From: Methanobacteriaceae archaeon UBA349
GTDB lineage: Archaea > Methanobacteriota > Methanobacteria > Methanobacteriales > Methanobacteriaceae
Reading direction: 5' to 3'
DNA: 22,257 nucleotides
NCBI GenBank assembly: GCA_002509745.1
Contig: DAWK01000024.1
Location: 8,653 to 30,909 of the forward strand
The translations under genes and the position numbers were made by a program. The notes under the pieces were generated by a model. The model did no database searches, was not told the DNA's origin, and saw only the letters and a list, made by a program, of their open reading frames with translations. Below, one piece after another: positions 1 to 7,854 of the stretch. Every line of letters starts with the position of its first letter. Position 1 is the first letter of the stretch.

Positions 1-182
1 TTTTTTAATGCCATGCAATTCATTTATAATGAAATCTGGCACAATTAGTCTGTAAGAAGGTAAAATCTTTTCCAGTTCATAGATTATATCTACATTGAAC
101 TGGAAGGGCATCATAAAAAATTTGCGTCTAGGACTGCCTCCTTGGAAGAATCAGTGTCCTTTGACTTAGATGATGATACCAT
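1..182 (-). CDS. Fcf1-like PIN-domain protein, partial, with an apparent frameshift
   Basis: Its downstream part runs off the window at position 1. Read leftwards from an ATG at 182-180, which overlaps the end of the aIF2-gamma gene by 17 bases, the frame gives [21 protein letters not shown] and then hits a stop at the T6 run (plus-strand A run, 115-120). The neighbouring frame continues with [19 protein letters not shown] and then [18 protein letters not shown]. The joined sequence, D-x-N-F at the first PIN acidic residue followed by MMPFQF and later VPDFIINEL, looks like archaeal Fcf1-type PIN proteins (COG1412), which are predicted RNases often encoded beside aIF2-gamma. One extra T would restore the frame. 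A sequencing error in the homopolymer is the simplest explanation. A true frameshift, or a start at the ATG pair (positions 114-109) that loses the acidic residue, cannot be excluded. Confidence 0.7.
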
Positions 183-1389
183 ATCCTATTAACCTCCATC
201 TAGCACCAACTCTACGTGATAGAGCAACTCTGTCACCTTTTTCTGCAGCTACTGGCAGTTTAAGTGTTACTTTGGCTTTATTTCCAGCAGTAGTGACAAC
301 TCCTATAGTGGTGGTTGTTCCTGCATTTATCATGAGAGGTTCTTTGGCTTTGATGGGTTCTACTTCTCGTTCTTCCTTAGTACCAACTACTCGGTCTAAT
401 AAATGAACTTCCATTCCTAATTCATGCATGACTGGAGGTAATGTCTCTGGTTCTCCTGCAACAGAACCTGAAAGTGAATCTGCCTTAGTTAGTGCTGCAT
501 CCAGATTGGTTCCTATTCCAACCAGCCCACCAGGCCCTACTTCTTCAACATCTTCTCCACCAGCTATTAGGCCAGTGATTTTTGAGTGAAGACTGATCCA
601 TTTCTGTTTCCCATCTTTATTAATTTGAATACCTGGTTTAATTTCAATTTCGTCACCGACTTTTAGTGTTCCCTGAACTAGAGAACCTCCAATGACTCCA
701 CCTACCATAGTACTTGGATGAGATCCGGGTTTGTTAATATCAAAAGAACGAGCCACATATAACTTAGCTGGTTTGTCAGCAAATCTCTCAGGAGTACTAA
801 TCTTCTTTTCGATTAAATCAATGAGTATATCAATATTAGCGCCTTGTTGAGCAGACACTGGAATTATAGGGGCGTCTTCTGCGCATGTACCCTTAACAAA
901 CTCTTTAATTTCGTTGTAGCTCTCTATTGCTCTTTCTTTGGATACAATATCAATTTTGTTTTGAACTACTATAACTTCTTTAACACCAATAACATCCAAT
1001 GCCATTAAGTGTTCTTTGGTTTGGGGTTGAGGGCAGTGTTCGTTAGCGGCAATAACCAGAACGGCTCCATCCATAATAGCAGCTCCTGAGAGCATGGTAG
1101 CCATTAAGGTTTCGTGTCCTGGGGCATCTACAAATGATACTTTCCTCAGCATCTCGGTTTCCTTTCCACAATCTTCACAAACCAGTGCAGTAGTATAGCA
1201 TTGGGGTTCCGCACATTCCGCACATTTACGGAAAGTAATGTCAGCATATCCTAAACGGATAGAAATACCCCTTTTTGTTTCCTCGCTGTGGGTATCGGTC
1301 CAAATTCCAGACAATGCCTTGGTAAGTGTGGTCTTACCATGGTCTACGTGACCCACTAGCCCTATGTTAATCTCCGATTGTATTTTCAC
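166..1389 (-). CDS. eif2g: Translation initiation factor aIF2, gamma subunit (GTPase)
   Basis: This is the GTP-binding core of archaeal aIF2, which brings initiator Met-tRNA to the small ribosomal subunit together with the alpha and beta subunits (not in this window). GTPase motifs are visible: GHVDHGKT at residues 13-20, DAPGHE at 88-93, NKID at 144-147 and SAQ at 179-181. Four cysteines in two CxxC pairs (56/59 and 71/74) form the zinc knuckle typical of the gamma subunit. The length of 407 residues is normal for the family. The start is a GTG at 1389-1387 with an AGGTG ribosome site six bases upstream. It lies downstream of eS6 in the same direction, and a PIN-domain gene overlaps its 3' end, so the two are probably translated together. 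A 195-base AT-rich gap with a TATA-like element upstream suggests that it also has its own promoter. Confidence 0.97.
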   Translation of the reverse strand: MKIQSEINIGLVGHVDHGKTTLTKALSGIWTDTHSEETKRGISIRLGYADITFRKCAECAEPQCYTTALVCEDCGKETEMLRKVSFVDAPGHETLMATMLSGAAIMDGAVLVIAANEHCPQPQTKEHLMALDVIGVKEVIVVQNKIDIVSKERAIESYNEIKEFVKGTCAEDAPIIPVSAQQGANIDILIDLIEKKISTPERFADKPAKLYVARSFDINKPGSHPSTMVGGVIGGSLVQGTLKVGDEIEIKPGIQINKDGKQKWISLHSKITGLIAGGEDVEEVGPGGLVGIGTNLDAALTKADSLSGSVAGEPETLPPVMHELGMEVHLLDRVVGTKEEREVEPIKAKEPLMINAGTTTTIGVVTTAGNKAKVTLKLPVAAEKGDRVALSRRVGARWRLIGYGIII

Positions 1390-1428
1390 AGATTACACCT
1401 ATAATTTTTAATTAATTCTGTTTTAAAA

Positions 1429-1445
1429 AGTATATTAATATATGA
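1429..1445 (-). promoter_or_regulatory. Candidate TATA box for aIF2-gamma
   Basis: On the minus strand this stretch reads ATATATTAATATA, about 45 bases before the GTG start of aIF2-gamma. This fits an archaeal TBP site placed about 25 bases before a transcript start with a short leader. The surrounding DNA is very AT-rich, so similar strings also occur by chance. Confidence 0.3.
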
Positions 1446-1584
1446 ATAATATTTAATTAAAATATTTTTTTTAATGTTATTAAATATTATTTTTTGAAGT
1501 ATATCTATTCTTCCAATTATAATCAACAAATAAAAGATATTTATAATGATCTTTATTTATTTTAATAATCAAATAAGAAGAATT

Positions 1585-1968
1585 TTATTCTTCTTCAGAA
1601 GAACCTAAAATCTCGTCCAAAGGTTTTTCACCCGTCTTAGCAACGATTGTACTTATCTGAACGATATCATCGGATATGGTATTTCCTCTGACGGTTTTCC
1701 TTCTTCTTTCACCATCACGAGTTGGGTTGTATCCAATTCCACCAGATAATAAACTTCTGATTCTTCTAGGACCACTAACATCTTTTTTCATTGGGAAACC
1801 ATTTTTATCGCTTCCACCAGTAATCTTTAAGGTGTATCCTTGTAAGCCTATCAAAGAACCATCAAATTCTTCTCCAAGGGTTAAACCCACTAATTTTTTG
1901 GATTGAACAGCGTCAACTTCTACTTGTAGACTTTTTTCTTTTTCTGAAACTACTACTTTAAATGCCAA
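1585..1968 (-). CDS. rps6e: 30S ribosomal protein eS6 (S6e)
   Basis: A 127-residue archaeal S6e-type protein of the small ribosomal subunit. The family signature is the glycine- and arginine-rich stretch around GFPMKKDVSGPRRIRSLLS, followed by GERRRKTVRGN; the length is as expected, because archaeal forms lack the long eukaryotic phosphorylated tail. It ends in an acidic SSEEE tail. The start codon is TTG at 1968-1966, chosen because AAGGAGG lies seven bases upstream at 1976-1982 and because the N-terminus AFKVVVS matches the family. It sits 62 bases downstream of aIF5B on the same strand, in the common Methanobacteriales arrangement with aIF5B and aIF2-gamma, and probably shares their transcript. 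Confidence 0.96.
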   Translation of the reverse strand: MAFKVVVSEKEKSLQVEVDAVQSKKLVGLTLGEEFDGSLIGLQGYTLKITGGSDKNGFPMKKDVSGPRRIRSLLSGGIGYNPTRDGERRRKTVRGNTISDDIVQISTIVAKTGEKPLDEILGSSEEE

Positions 1969-2030
1969 ATTCTCTCCTCCTTCTTATTTCTTCTCTTTTA
2001 ATTTATAATATGAATATATTATCATTTATA

Positions 2031-3818
2031 TTAGAAAGCCGGTTGCATTCCCCATTCCGGTTCTTCTTTCCGTTTTATATCCAGAGTTTCATGAAGAGTT
2101 TCATATTCATCTTCACTTAACTTTTCCTTAAGTTCTGTTTCCAGTATACGGAAGTGCTTCTCAGGAATGTCCACATAAAGAACATCACCCTCTTCAAAGT
2201 CTTTTCCATGGATAGCGTTTTTAATGGCCATGGCCACTTTTTGACCACGAGGAGTAGATTTTTTATTATCTCCCTTATCCTGCATACTTTCTACCTTACC
2301 CACAATCCCACCATCTTCTCGAATAAGGATGGCGCCCTGTTTCACAGTTCCACTTAAAACTTCAATTCCTGCAATAGCTGGTTTACTTTGCCTAAATACT
2401 AATTTGGGTATAATTCGTATTTTTGCAGGTTTGATAATGGCATCCAGCCATTCTTTCTTTCTCTTCTCTTCAATAGATTTAATCCATGCTTGATAATCTT
2501 CTGTAATTTGATATATTACATTACCTGCAAATACTTTTACATCGGAATTTTTTATTTCTGCCGCTGCGGATGGTAGGATTTTCACATTAAATGCAATAAT
2601 CACTCCATGAAGAACATCTTCTTTTTGAACAATGTCTGCATCCACCACATCTCGACGGGAAACATCACCGATGTCAGCTATTCTTATGGGAATGTCTATA
2701 TCTTTTAGTAAATTGACCAGGGCTTCTAAAGATCCTAATGTATCTGCTTTTACCAGAACACCGGTTTCTTCAGTGTCAATTTTTATATCATCAATTTCGC
2801 TAAGCATTTCTTGACGAACATTATCTAAATTTCCCCTTGAAACACGTAAAGGAGATCCAGCCACAACGTTTTCAATGTTAGGAGCTACAATTTTTATACC
2901 TGCAGCTGCCACAACTTCGTCAACTTTTTGGAATCTCTTTTTAGCTTCCCTTATTTCTTCGAGAGGTAAAGGCTTTAAAAGAGACCTGATTTTAGTGGTA
3001 ATAACGTCGTCAGTGACCATAAGTGCAATATTATCATTCTTTTTAATAATTCCATCATATATGACTGCATCAATAGTTAATCCTAGTCCGACTTCTTCTT
3101 TAACTTCCAATATGGTTCCTTTAGCTGGTGCATTGGTTTCAATTTGTAACTGTTCCTGCAAGTATTGCTGGGCCAATCCCATAAGCATAGTAAGAAGTTC
3201 AGGTATGCCTTCACCATTTTTGGCACTAATTGGAATGATACTAACCTGAGAAGCAAAATCCGTAACTCTATCAAACCTTTCTGATTCAAATCCTTCATTA
3301 TGAAGAATTCCCACCAATTCATATAAATTGGTTTCAAGGGTTTGTTGAATATTACTTGATTGTTTTGAAAACGTTTCCATAAATGAAGCACCTTCATGAA
3401 CTTGCCATCCATAAGTCCTGTCTATTTTGTTAGCAGCGACAATAAATGGAGTTTTATACATTTTAAGTATATTCAGGGCCTCATAAGTTTGAGGCTTAAA
3501 ACCTTCTTTCATATCAACAATTAAAATAGCTAAATCTGCCAGAGCCCCACCTCTTTTTCTAAGAGTGGTAAATGCTTCATGTCCTGGTGTATCAATAAAA
3601 AATAGTCCGGGTAGGGTATCTTTGATAGAGAGTTTATTTAAAAAGTCCCCACATATGTTTTCAATGATTTCCATTGGTATTTCTGTCGCTCCGATGTGCT
3701 GGGTAATTCCTCCAGCTTCTTTGCTTGCAATAGCACTGCCTCTAATAAAATCCAGTAAAGTGGTTTTACCATGGTCTACATGACCCAGTACTGATACAAT
3801 AGGTGATCTAATTTTCAT
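2031..3818 (-). CDS. infB: Translation initiation factor aIF5B (IF2-like GTPase)
   Basis: Ribosome-dependent GTPase that promotes subunit joining and positions initiator tRNA; the archaeal counterpart of eIF5B and bacterial IF2. Numbered from an upstream ATG at 3848, GHVDHGKT lies at residues 22-29, switch [11 protein letters not shown] at 46-55, DTPGHE at 86-91, NKID at 140-143 and SAKNGEG at 208-214. Beta-barrel and C-terminal domains follow, ending near [12 protein letters not shown] place the start at the internal ATG (3818), giving 595 residues, because family members as I remember them begin [18 protein letters not shown]. The ATG at 3848 would add ten residues and has no visible Shine-Dalgarno, but neither start has a strong one. 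No intein is present, although archaeal infB genes often carry one. Confidence 0.97.
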   Translation of the reverse strand: MKIRSPIVSVLGHVDHGKTTLLDFIRGSAIASKEAGGITQHIGATEIPMEIIENICGDFLNKLSIKDTLPGLFFIDTPGHEAFTTLRKRGGALADLAILIVDMKEGFKPQTYEALNILKMYKTPFIVAANKIDRTYGWQVHEGASFMETFSKQSSNIQQTLETNLYELVGILHNEGFESERFDRVTDFASQVSIIPISAKNGEGIPELLTMLMGLAQQYLQEQLQIETNAPAKGTILEVKEEVGLGLTIDAVIYDGIIKKNDNIALMVTDDVITTKIRSLLKPLPLEEIREAKKRFQKVDEVVAAAGIKIVAPNIENVVAGSPLRVSRGNLDNVRQEMLSEIDDIKIDTEETGVLVKADTLGSLEALVNLLKDIDIPIRIADIGDVSRRDVVDADIVQKEDVLHGVIIAFNVKILPSAAAEIKNSDVKVFAGNVIYQITEDYQAWIKSIEEKRKKEWLDAIIKPAKIRIIPKLVFRQSKPAIAGIEVLSGTVKQGAILIREDGGIVGKVESMQDKGDNKKSTPRGQKVAMAIKNAIHGKDFEEGDVLYVDIPEKHFRILETELKEKLSEDEYETLHETLDIKRKEEPEWGMQPAF

Positions 3819-3901
3819 GGTAGGATCTCGGATATTCAATGGTTTCATTTAATATTGATTCAGATATTTGATTTAATAGTTTAACCAATGGAATATTAAA
3901 A

Positions 3902-3915
3902 TTTATATGTATATA
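3902..3915 (-). promoter_or_regulatory. Candidate TATA box for aIF5B transcript
   Basis: The minus strand reads TATATACATATAAA here, about 55 bases before the first ATG of the aIF5B frame. A transcript start some 25 bases downstream (near 3880) would leave a short leader. The 200-base gap between ndk and aIF5B (3849-4051) otherwise shows only AT-rich DNA, so aIF5B, eS6 and aIF2-gamma may form a transcription unit separate from the ribosomal block upstream. Confidence 0.35.
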
Positions 3916-4051
3916 TGCTGATTTAATACTGCTAATTAATCTAAGAACGAATATTTTGAATTTATTTTATAAATTCACATATTGTATTCTAATATTTGCA
4001 ATATAATCACTTAATATTTAATGTATTATTCAAAGAAGAGAAAAATGGGGT

Positions 4052-4507
4052 TTATAATTCGTAGATTAAGTTAGTATCAGGCATTTCATATTCTACGATT
4101 TCAGTCTCATCAAAGAACAGAGCGATTTCTCTTTCTGCTGATTGTGGAGAATCTGAAGCGTGGATAATGTTTCTACCCATATCTAGAGCAAAATCTCCTC
4201 TTATCGTTCCTAAATCAGCTTCTTTTGGATTGGTTGCACCAACCATTTTCCTGATTAAACTGATGCAGTCATCGCCTTGAATTACCATTGCTAATACTGC
4301 GGAAGATGTGATATACTCTACTAAACCACCGAAGAAAGGTTTCTCACTGTGCTCACCATAATGCTCTTTAGCAAGATCTTTACTAATATGCATCAATTTA
4401 GCAGCGACAATTTGGAGTCCTTTTTCTTCAAATCTACTTAATACTTGTCCCATTAACCGTCGTTGGACAGCATCGGGTTTCATCATAACGAAACTTTTTT
4501 CCATCAT
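4052..4507 (-). CDS. ndk: Nucleoside diphosphate kinase
   Basis: Transfers the gamma phosphate of ATP to other nucleoside diphosphates through a phospho-histidine, keeping NTP and dNTP pools balanced. The 151-residue protein has the family hallmarks: [11 protein letters not shown] near the N-terminus, the nucleotide-binding region [16 protein letters not shown], and NIIHASDS with the catalytic histidine at residue 116. The start ATG overlaps the eL24 stop codon in an ATGA arrangement (4507-4504), a sign of translational coupling; a second ATG follows at once (4504-4502) and could equally be used. It is the last gene of the L7Ae-eS28-eL24-ndk cluster, a common archaeal arrangement that links nucleotide supply with ribosome synthesis. 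Confidence 0.97.
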   Translation of the reverse strand: MMEKSFVMMKPDAVQRRLMGQVLSRFEEKGLQIVAAKLMHISKDLAKEHYGEHSEKPFFGGLVEYITSSAVLAMVIQGDDCISLIRKMVGATNPKEADLGTIRGDFALDMGRNIIHASDSPQSAEREIALFFDETEIVEYEMPDTNLIYEL

Positions 4508-4665
4508 TCTTTAACCCATTTGACTTTTCTTGGAACTCTTCCAAGTTTAATCATATTCTTTTCGCATTTGCTTCCACAAAAGAAGTATACTGTACCATCT
4601 TTTTTAACATACATGGATCCAGTCCCTTCTTCCATGTCCTTTTTACAGAATGAACATACTCTCAT
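4504..4665 (-). CDS. rpl24e: 50S ribosomal protein eL24 (L24e), 53 residues
   Basis: A very small zinc-ribbon ribosomal protein of the large subunit. Translation from the ATG at 4665-4663 gives [14 protein letters not shown], then a segment containing [13 protein letters not shown], and ends PRKVKWVKE. The four cysteines, C4, C7, C30 and C34, form the CxxC...CxxxC zinc site of L24e. AGGTG lies six bases before the start. The stop overlaps the ndk start by four bases, and eS28 ends 24 bases upstream, so the gene belongs to the same operon. Length and sequence are those expected for archaeal L24e. Confidence 0.95.
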   Translation of the reverse strand: MRVCSFCKKDMEEGTGSMYVKKDGTVYFFCGSKCEKNMIKLGRVPRKVKWVKE

Positions 4666-4689
4666 GCACAACACCTTTCCTTGGTAAGA

Positions 4690-4896
4690 TTAAGGAGTTC
4701 TAATCTCCTTGGCTTCTCGAATGGTGTCTAGTAACATTAAAACGTCACCTTCGCGAATAGGTCCCATAATATTACGGGTAAGTATTCTGCCCTTATCTCT
4801 TCCATCCAGAATCCTGCATTTAACTTGCATGACTTCGCCAGTCATCCCAGTTCGTTTTAGGACCTCAATTATTTCCGCTGGAGTTCCTTCTTCCAT
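4690..4896 (-). CDS. rps28e: 30S ribosomal protein eS28 (S28e)
   Basis: A 68-residue OB-fold protein of the small ribosomal subunit. The family signature is clear: [20 protein letters not shown], then [29 protein letters not shown]-like (here [12 protein letters not shown]) and REAKEIR at the C-terminus. The ATG at 4896-4894 is preceded by AAGGTGATTAT, a good Shine-Dalgarno. It sits between L7Ae (83 bases upstream) and eL24 (24 bases downstream). The upstream gap holds a 7-bp hairpin and a TATA-like box, so expression may not depend only on the L7Ae promoter. Confidence 0.97.
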   Translation of the reverse strand: MEEGTPAEIIEVLKRTGMTGEVMQVKCRILDGRDKGRILTRNIMGPIREGDVLMLLDTIREAKEIRTP

Positions 4897-4918
4897 ATAA
4901 TCACCTTTAGATTAAATT

Positions 4919-4937
4919 GAAAAGCTAATTGCTTTTC
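4919..4937 (-). other. Perfect 7-bp hairpin between L7Ae and eS28
   Basis: GAAAAGC and GCTTTTC flank a five-base loop, a perfect dyad in the leader of eS28, about ten bases before its Shine-Dalgarno. No T-run follows on the minus strand, so it does not look like a terminator. It could tune translation or mRNA processing between the two cistrons. Confidence 0.4.
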
Positions 4938-4964
4938 GGTAAAAATAGTTTGGAATATAATATT

Positions 4965-4976
4965 ATTTATATAATA
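4965..4976 (-). promoter_or_regulatory. Candidate internal TATA box for eS28-eL24-ndk
   Basis: The minus strand reads TATTATATAAAT directly downstream of the L7Ae stop codon. A start about 25 bases further on (near 4943) would give a leader of roughly 45 bases carrying the hairpin at 4919-4937. AT-richness makes chance matches likely. Confidence 0.3.
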
Positions 4977-4979
4977 ATA

Positions 4980-5351
4980 TTATTTCTTGAGTTCTTCGAT
5001 TTTTTCCACAACGTCTTTTACAAGGTCTTCGCCTTCTCCAGCGTCAATGATACATGCTGAAGCAGTTCCGACGTTTAAACCAGCTGCTCCGCCTACTTCA
5101 TCTTTAGTAGGTAGGTATGCGTAAGGAATTTCTTTTTCCTCAGCTAGTACTGGTATGTGAGCGACTATTTCTGCAGGTTCCACATCTTCAGCAACTAAAA
5201 CTAATAGTGCGCTTCCCCGTTCAATGGCCTTGGTAACCTCGTTGGTTCCTTTAGCCACCTTACCGGTGTCTCTTGCTATTTCTAATGCTTCTGCAGCTTT
5301 ATCAGCTAACTCTTGTGGTACTTCGAATTTTACATAAATTGCTTTTGCCAT
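4980..5351 (-). CDS. rpl7ae: Ribosomal protein L7Ae (eL8), kink-turn RNA-binding protein
   Basis: Binds kink-turns in 23S rRNA, in box C/D and H/ACA guide RNAs, and in the RNase P RNA, so it serves the ribosome, RNA modification and tRNA maturation. The 123-residue protein carries the RNA-recognition segment [12 protein letters not shown] (residues 35-46), the [11 protein letters not shown] strand-loop (52-62), and the C-terminal [14 protein letters not shown] place the start at the ATG at 5351-5349: GGAGGT lies seven bases upstream (5359-5364) and the family begins [13 protein letters not shown] longer in-frame reading from 5408 would translate the mRNA leader and is unlikely. It is the first gene of the L7Ae-eS28-eL24-ndk cluster, and its leader contains a kink-turn-like motif. 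Confidence 0.97.
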   Translation of the reverse strand: MAKAIYVKFEVPQELADKAAEALEIARDTGKVAKGTNEVTKAIERGSALLVLVAEDVEPAEIVAHIPVLAEEKEIPYAYLPTKDEVGGAAGLNVGTASACIIDAGEGEDLVKDVVEKIEELKK

Positions 5352-5368
5352 ATTATTTACCTCCTTTT

Positions 5369-5394
5369 TCATCTGGTATTTACCATCCATCGGC
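5369..5394 (-). promoter_or_regulatory. Kink-turn-like motif in the L7Ae mRNA leader
   Basis: In the mRNA sense the leader reads GCCG-AUG-GA-UGGU-AAAU-ACCA-GA-UGA. UGGU (5385-5382) pairs perfectly with ACCA (5377-5374) around a four-base loop. Both sides carry GA exactly where the tandem sheared G-A pairs of a kink-turn belong (G5387-A5372 and A5386-G5373), and AUG supplies the three-base bulge. The second helix is weak: a G-U and a C-G pair, two mismatches, then three U-A pairs. The motif ends six bases before the GGAGGT ribosome site. L7Ae is the archetypal kink-turn binder, and repression of its own mRNA through a leader kink-turn has been described in other archaea, so autoregulation is the natural inference. 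Confidence 0.5.
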
Positions 5395-5400
5395 AAATAT

Positions 5401-5453
5401 CGCAACAAAAATCTGTTTTTTTAATGTTGCGAGTTCACAAATCTGTGATTTGT
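5401..5453 (-). other. Two hairpins in the 5' part of the L7Ae leader
   Basis: Two perfect 7-bp dyads lie next to each other. One is CGCAACA/TGTTGCG (5401-5407 with 5425-5431), whose loop can extend the stem with A-U pairs. The other is ACAAATC-TGT-GATTTGT (5437-5453). With the transcript starting near 5456, both would fold in the 5' half of the leader, ahead of the kink-turn-like motif. Confidence 0.45.
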
Positions 5454-5982
5454 AATTAGTACTTTTATACAATATTCATATATAAAAGTTGCTGATTTAA
5501 CAGCTTAATTATGGATTAAGAGTGATTTTAAAAATCGTATTTGATTGATATAAAAATTTTTATCCATAATTTAAAAAGTTCTAAACCAAAATTAGTCTAG
5601 AGAATTAGACATATCATAGGTTGAGATTTATCCCTTATAAAGTTTTTCTATTAAGAATTATTAATTCATAATTAAAACTAGGATTGATAGTAATTATATA
5701 AAAAACTTATTTTCTGGAGATTTTTATTTATTTAAATAATTTAATTAGGTCTATTTTATTTTAATACTAACATTTTGAAAGATTATAATTAATTAAATGT
5801 TAAATATATAAACTAATTTATAAAAATGATTTCTTAAATTTTTAAAATTGAATGATCAAGTAAAGTAATTATAATTAATATTAAGTTTAATATAAATTCA
5901 AAAAAATAGATTCAACCTTTTTAGATTAATTTGAGTATCAAAAATAAATTTAAAATAAAAGAAGGGCAGTTATTAGTCTCAA
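5454..5982. other. Long non-coding stretch between the histone gene and the L7Ae leader
   Basis: About 530 bases of very AT-rich DNA with no credible reading frame on either strand. It holds the L7Ae promoter at its left end and the histone terminator at its right end. Between them lies a nest of inverted repeats at 5507-5571: a 10-bp pair AATTATGGAT/ATCCATAATT enclosing GATTTTAAAAATC and ATAAAAATTTTTAT. I recognise no tRNA, known small RNA or tandem repeat in it. Confidence 0.6.
5478..5488 (-). promoter_or_regulatory. Candidate TATA box for the L7Ae operon
   Basis: The minus strand reads TTTTATATATG. A start about 25 bases downstream (near 5456) would produce a leader of about 105 bases containing both hairpins and the kink-turn-like motif. 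A second TATA-like string (GTATAAAAGT, 5461-5470) would start transcription inside the first hairpin and fits less well. Confidence 0.4.
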
Positions 5983-6000
5983 TTAGAGTCTTTTAACTGC
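5940..6000 (-). terminator. Candidate terminator of the histone gene
   Basis: GCAGTTA (5966-5972) and TAACTGC (5994-6000) form a 7-bp stem that overlaps the last codons of the histone gene. On the minus strand it is followed by CCCTTCTTTTATTTT and more T-rich DNA, as expected for archaeal T-tract termination. The stem uses coding sequence, so the T-tracts may be the real signal. Confidence 0.4.
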
Positions 6001-6186
6001 TAATTCAATGTCAGAAGCTTTTACAGTTTTTCTTCCAGCATGTTTTGCTAGTTTGACGGCTTCTGCTGCAATAGCTTCGCCTTTTGCTTCTAGAGCTTTA
6101 GCTAATTCTTCTCGAGCGTCATCGCTCACTCTTTCTGCACCAGCATTTTTTATTATTCTTCCGATTGGAGCAATTGGTAATTCCAT
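5983..6186 (-). CDS. Archaeal histone (HMf family)
   Basis: A 67-residue minimal histone fold that wraps DNA as dimers and longer multimers in the nucleoid. It has the standard archaeal layout: [21 protein letters not shown] (helix 1 and first loop), a long central helix through [25 protein letters not shown], then [17 protein letters not shown] with the DNA-contacting GRKTV loop and the last helix. No tail is present. GAGGTGA lies six bases before the ATG, and a TATA-like box stands about 45 bases before the start. It is flanked by long non-coding DNA on both sides and appears to be transcribed alone, as is usual for a highly expressed histone gene. Confidence 0.97.
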   Translation of the reverse strand: MELPIAPIGRIIKNAGAERVSDDAREELAKALEAKGEAIAAEAVKLAKHAGRKTVKASDIELAVKRL

Positions 6187-6231
6187 AATTAATCACCTCA
6201 TTTTATGTAATATAAACTGTATTAATACTCC

Positions 6232-6239
6232 TATATAAA
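6232..6239 (-). promoter_or_regulatory. Candidate TATA box for the histone gene
   Basis: The minus strand reads TTTATATA, an excellent match to the archaeal TATA consensus, 45-52 bases before the histone ATG. That predicts a transcript start near 6210 and a leader of about 25 bases carrying GAGGTGA. Confidence 0.5.
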
Positions 6240-6427
6240 TTTATCGTTAATTTATGGGATTTTTGACAAATTTATATTGTATCTGCTCATGATAAGGTGA
6301 TTTATATTGTTTTGGGTGAGTATGTAACTAACCATATGATATTTGGCCAGTCTTGAAAAAAAGATAAGTTTTTATTGGTTGAATTTCCCTAAAAAGAACT
6401 TAAAAAATTAAGAAATTAAAAGAGTTA

Positions 6428-7621
6428 TTATCTCCTTATAATTTCTGATAACTTATTAATATCGGCTTCAACCTCTAAAGGTTCCACACAAGCGTTAATT
6501 GCAGTGTTTGGATCCTTTAATAGATGTCCAGTTACTATACAAACTACTTGTTCTCCTTTATCAACAACGCCCTCATCAATCAGCTTCATAAGGCCTGCTA
6601 TGGACGCAGCAGATGCTGGCTCAACACCAATTCCTTCTTTCTGGGCAAGTAATTTTTGGGCAGAAAGTATCTCTTCATCACTAACTGTTTCTGCATGTCC
6701 ATTGGAATCATAGATGGCCCGGAGAGCTTTCAGTGAACTTACCGGTGCACCAATTCTAATTGCTGTAGCCACGGTTTCAGGATTTTCTATAGCTTCAATT
6801 TCAGTTTTACCTTTTTGATATGCATTTACTATCGGACAAGCTCCTTCTGCTTGAATACCAGTCATCATAGGCCTATCTTCAATAAAACCTGCTTCATAAA
6901 ACTCGCTAACTCCTTTCCATATGGCAGAAATATTTCCAGCATTTCCGACAGGCAATATAACTCTGTCGGGAGACTTCCATCCTAAATCATCTACTATTTC
7001 AAATCCAATGGATTTCTGTCCTTCTAAACGGAATGGATTTACTGAATTGAGTAAATATAATTGCCCTTCCAGTGCAAGAGCAGTAATTGCATCTAAAGCT
7101 TCATCGAAATTTCCTTTAATGGATAGAACTTCTGCCCCATGGAACATGGCCTGGGCCAATTTTCCCAGGGCAACTTTACCTGATGGTAGAAGAACCACAC
7201 ATCTTAGTCCGGCACGTGCTGCATAAGCGGCCAAAGAAGCAGAAGTGTTACCAGTAGATGCACATCCTACTGTAGATACTCCTAGTTCCATGGCCTTGGT
7301 AATACCTACACTCATTCCCCTATCTTTAAAACTACCTGTGGGATTAGAACCTTCCACTTTAACATAGAGATCTATGCCCAGTTCACTACCTAGTTTGTCA
7401 CATTTAACAAAAGGAGTTCCACCTTCTTCCAGACTGACAATTTTTGTCTCATCCACAGGCATAAATTCCTTGTATTTCCACATGGTCTGTTTTCTGCAAC
7501 TGAATATATCCTTGGAGACATCAGGATTACAAATTACTTCTAAAACAGATCCACAATCTGTGCAGGTGTAAATTATTTCATCATTACTGTATTCTTTTCC
7601 ACAAGATACGCATTTTATCAT
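6428..7621 (-). CDS. thrC: Threonine synthase (PLP-dependent)
   Basis: Converts O-phosphohomoserine to threonine, the last step of threonine synthesis. The protein opens with a zinc-ribbon-like pair, CVSCGK and CTDCGS, seen in archaeal threonine synthases. The PLP-binding lysine lies in GSFKDRGM (about residue 99), and GNAGNISA is the glycine loop that holds the PLP phosphate. STGNTSASLAAYAARAG is a further fold-type II signature. The frame is open to a GTG at 7630, but that GTG is part of the Shine-Dalgarno (GGTGA, 7627-7631) placed five bases before an ATG at 7621-7619, so I start at the ATG: 397 residues, MIKCVSCGK. It is monocistronic, between the histone and a membrane protein. T-rich DNA downstream (6350-6427) may end transcription. 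Confidence 0.96.
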   Translation of the reverse strand: MIKCVSCGKEYSNDEIIYTCTDCGSVLEVICNPDVSKDIFSCRKQTMWKYKEFMPVDETKIVSLEEGGTPFVKCDKLGSELGIDLYVKVEGSNPTGSFKDRGMSVGITKAMELGVSTVGCASTGNTSASLAAYAARAGLRCVVLLPSGKVALGKLAQAMFHGAEVLSIKGNFDEALDAITALALEGQLYLLNSVNPFRLEGQKSIGFEIVDDLGWKSPDRVILPVGNAGNISAIWKGVSEFYEAGFIEDRPMMTGIQAEGACPIVNAYQKGKTEIEAIENPETVATAIRIGAPVSSLKALRAIYDSNGHAETVSDEEILSAQKLLAQKEGIGVEPASAASIAGLMKLIDEGVVDKGEQVVCIVTGHLLKDPNTAINACVEPLEVEADINKLSEIIRR

Positions 7622-7854
7622 GATATTCACCGTAATTATTTTTTATAATTCTTTTTAGCTGCTTGTTGACATGAATTAATTAAATTATTAAATGAAGAAT
7701 AACTGAATAACAGTATTTAGGCATTAAAATCAATCTAATATTTTTTTTAAGAAGTTGTTTATTCTAATTTTATTATTAACAAATTTATTATCATTTATTT
7801 ATAATTCTGTTATTTCTTGATGGGTTAAAAATTTAATAAATAATACTTGTTGGT

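Noticed and set aside
2875-3249. Plus-strand frame of 124 codons inside aIF5B
   Set aside because: It is the complement of the infB coding sequence with no ribosome site or recognisable protein; the same holds for the other long antisense frames (for example 11548-11916, 15675-16010 and 16484-16777).
5352-5408. N-terminal extension of L7Ae by 19 residues
   Set aside because: It would translate the leader with its kink-turn-like motif, has no ribosome site, and does not match the family N-terminus; a strong GGAGGT precedes the ATG at 5351.
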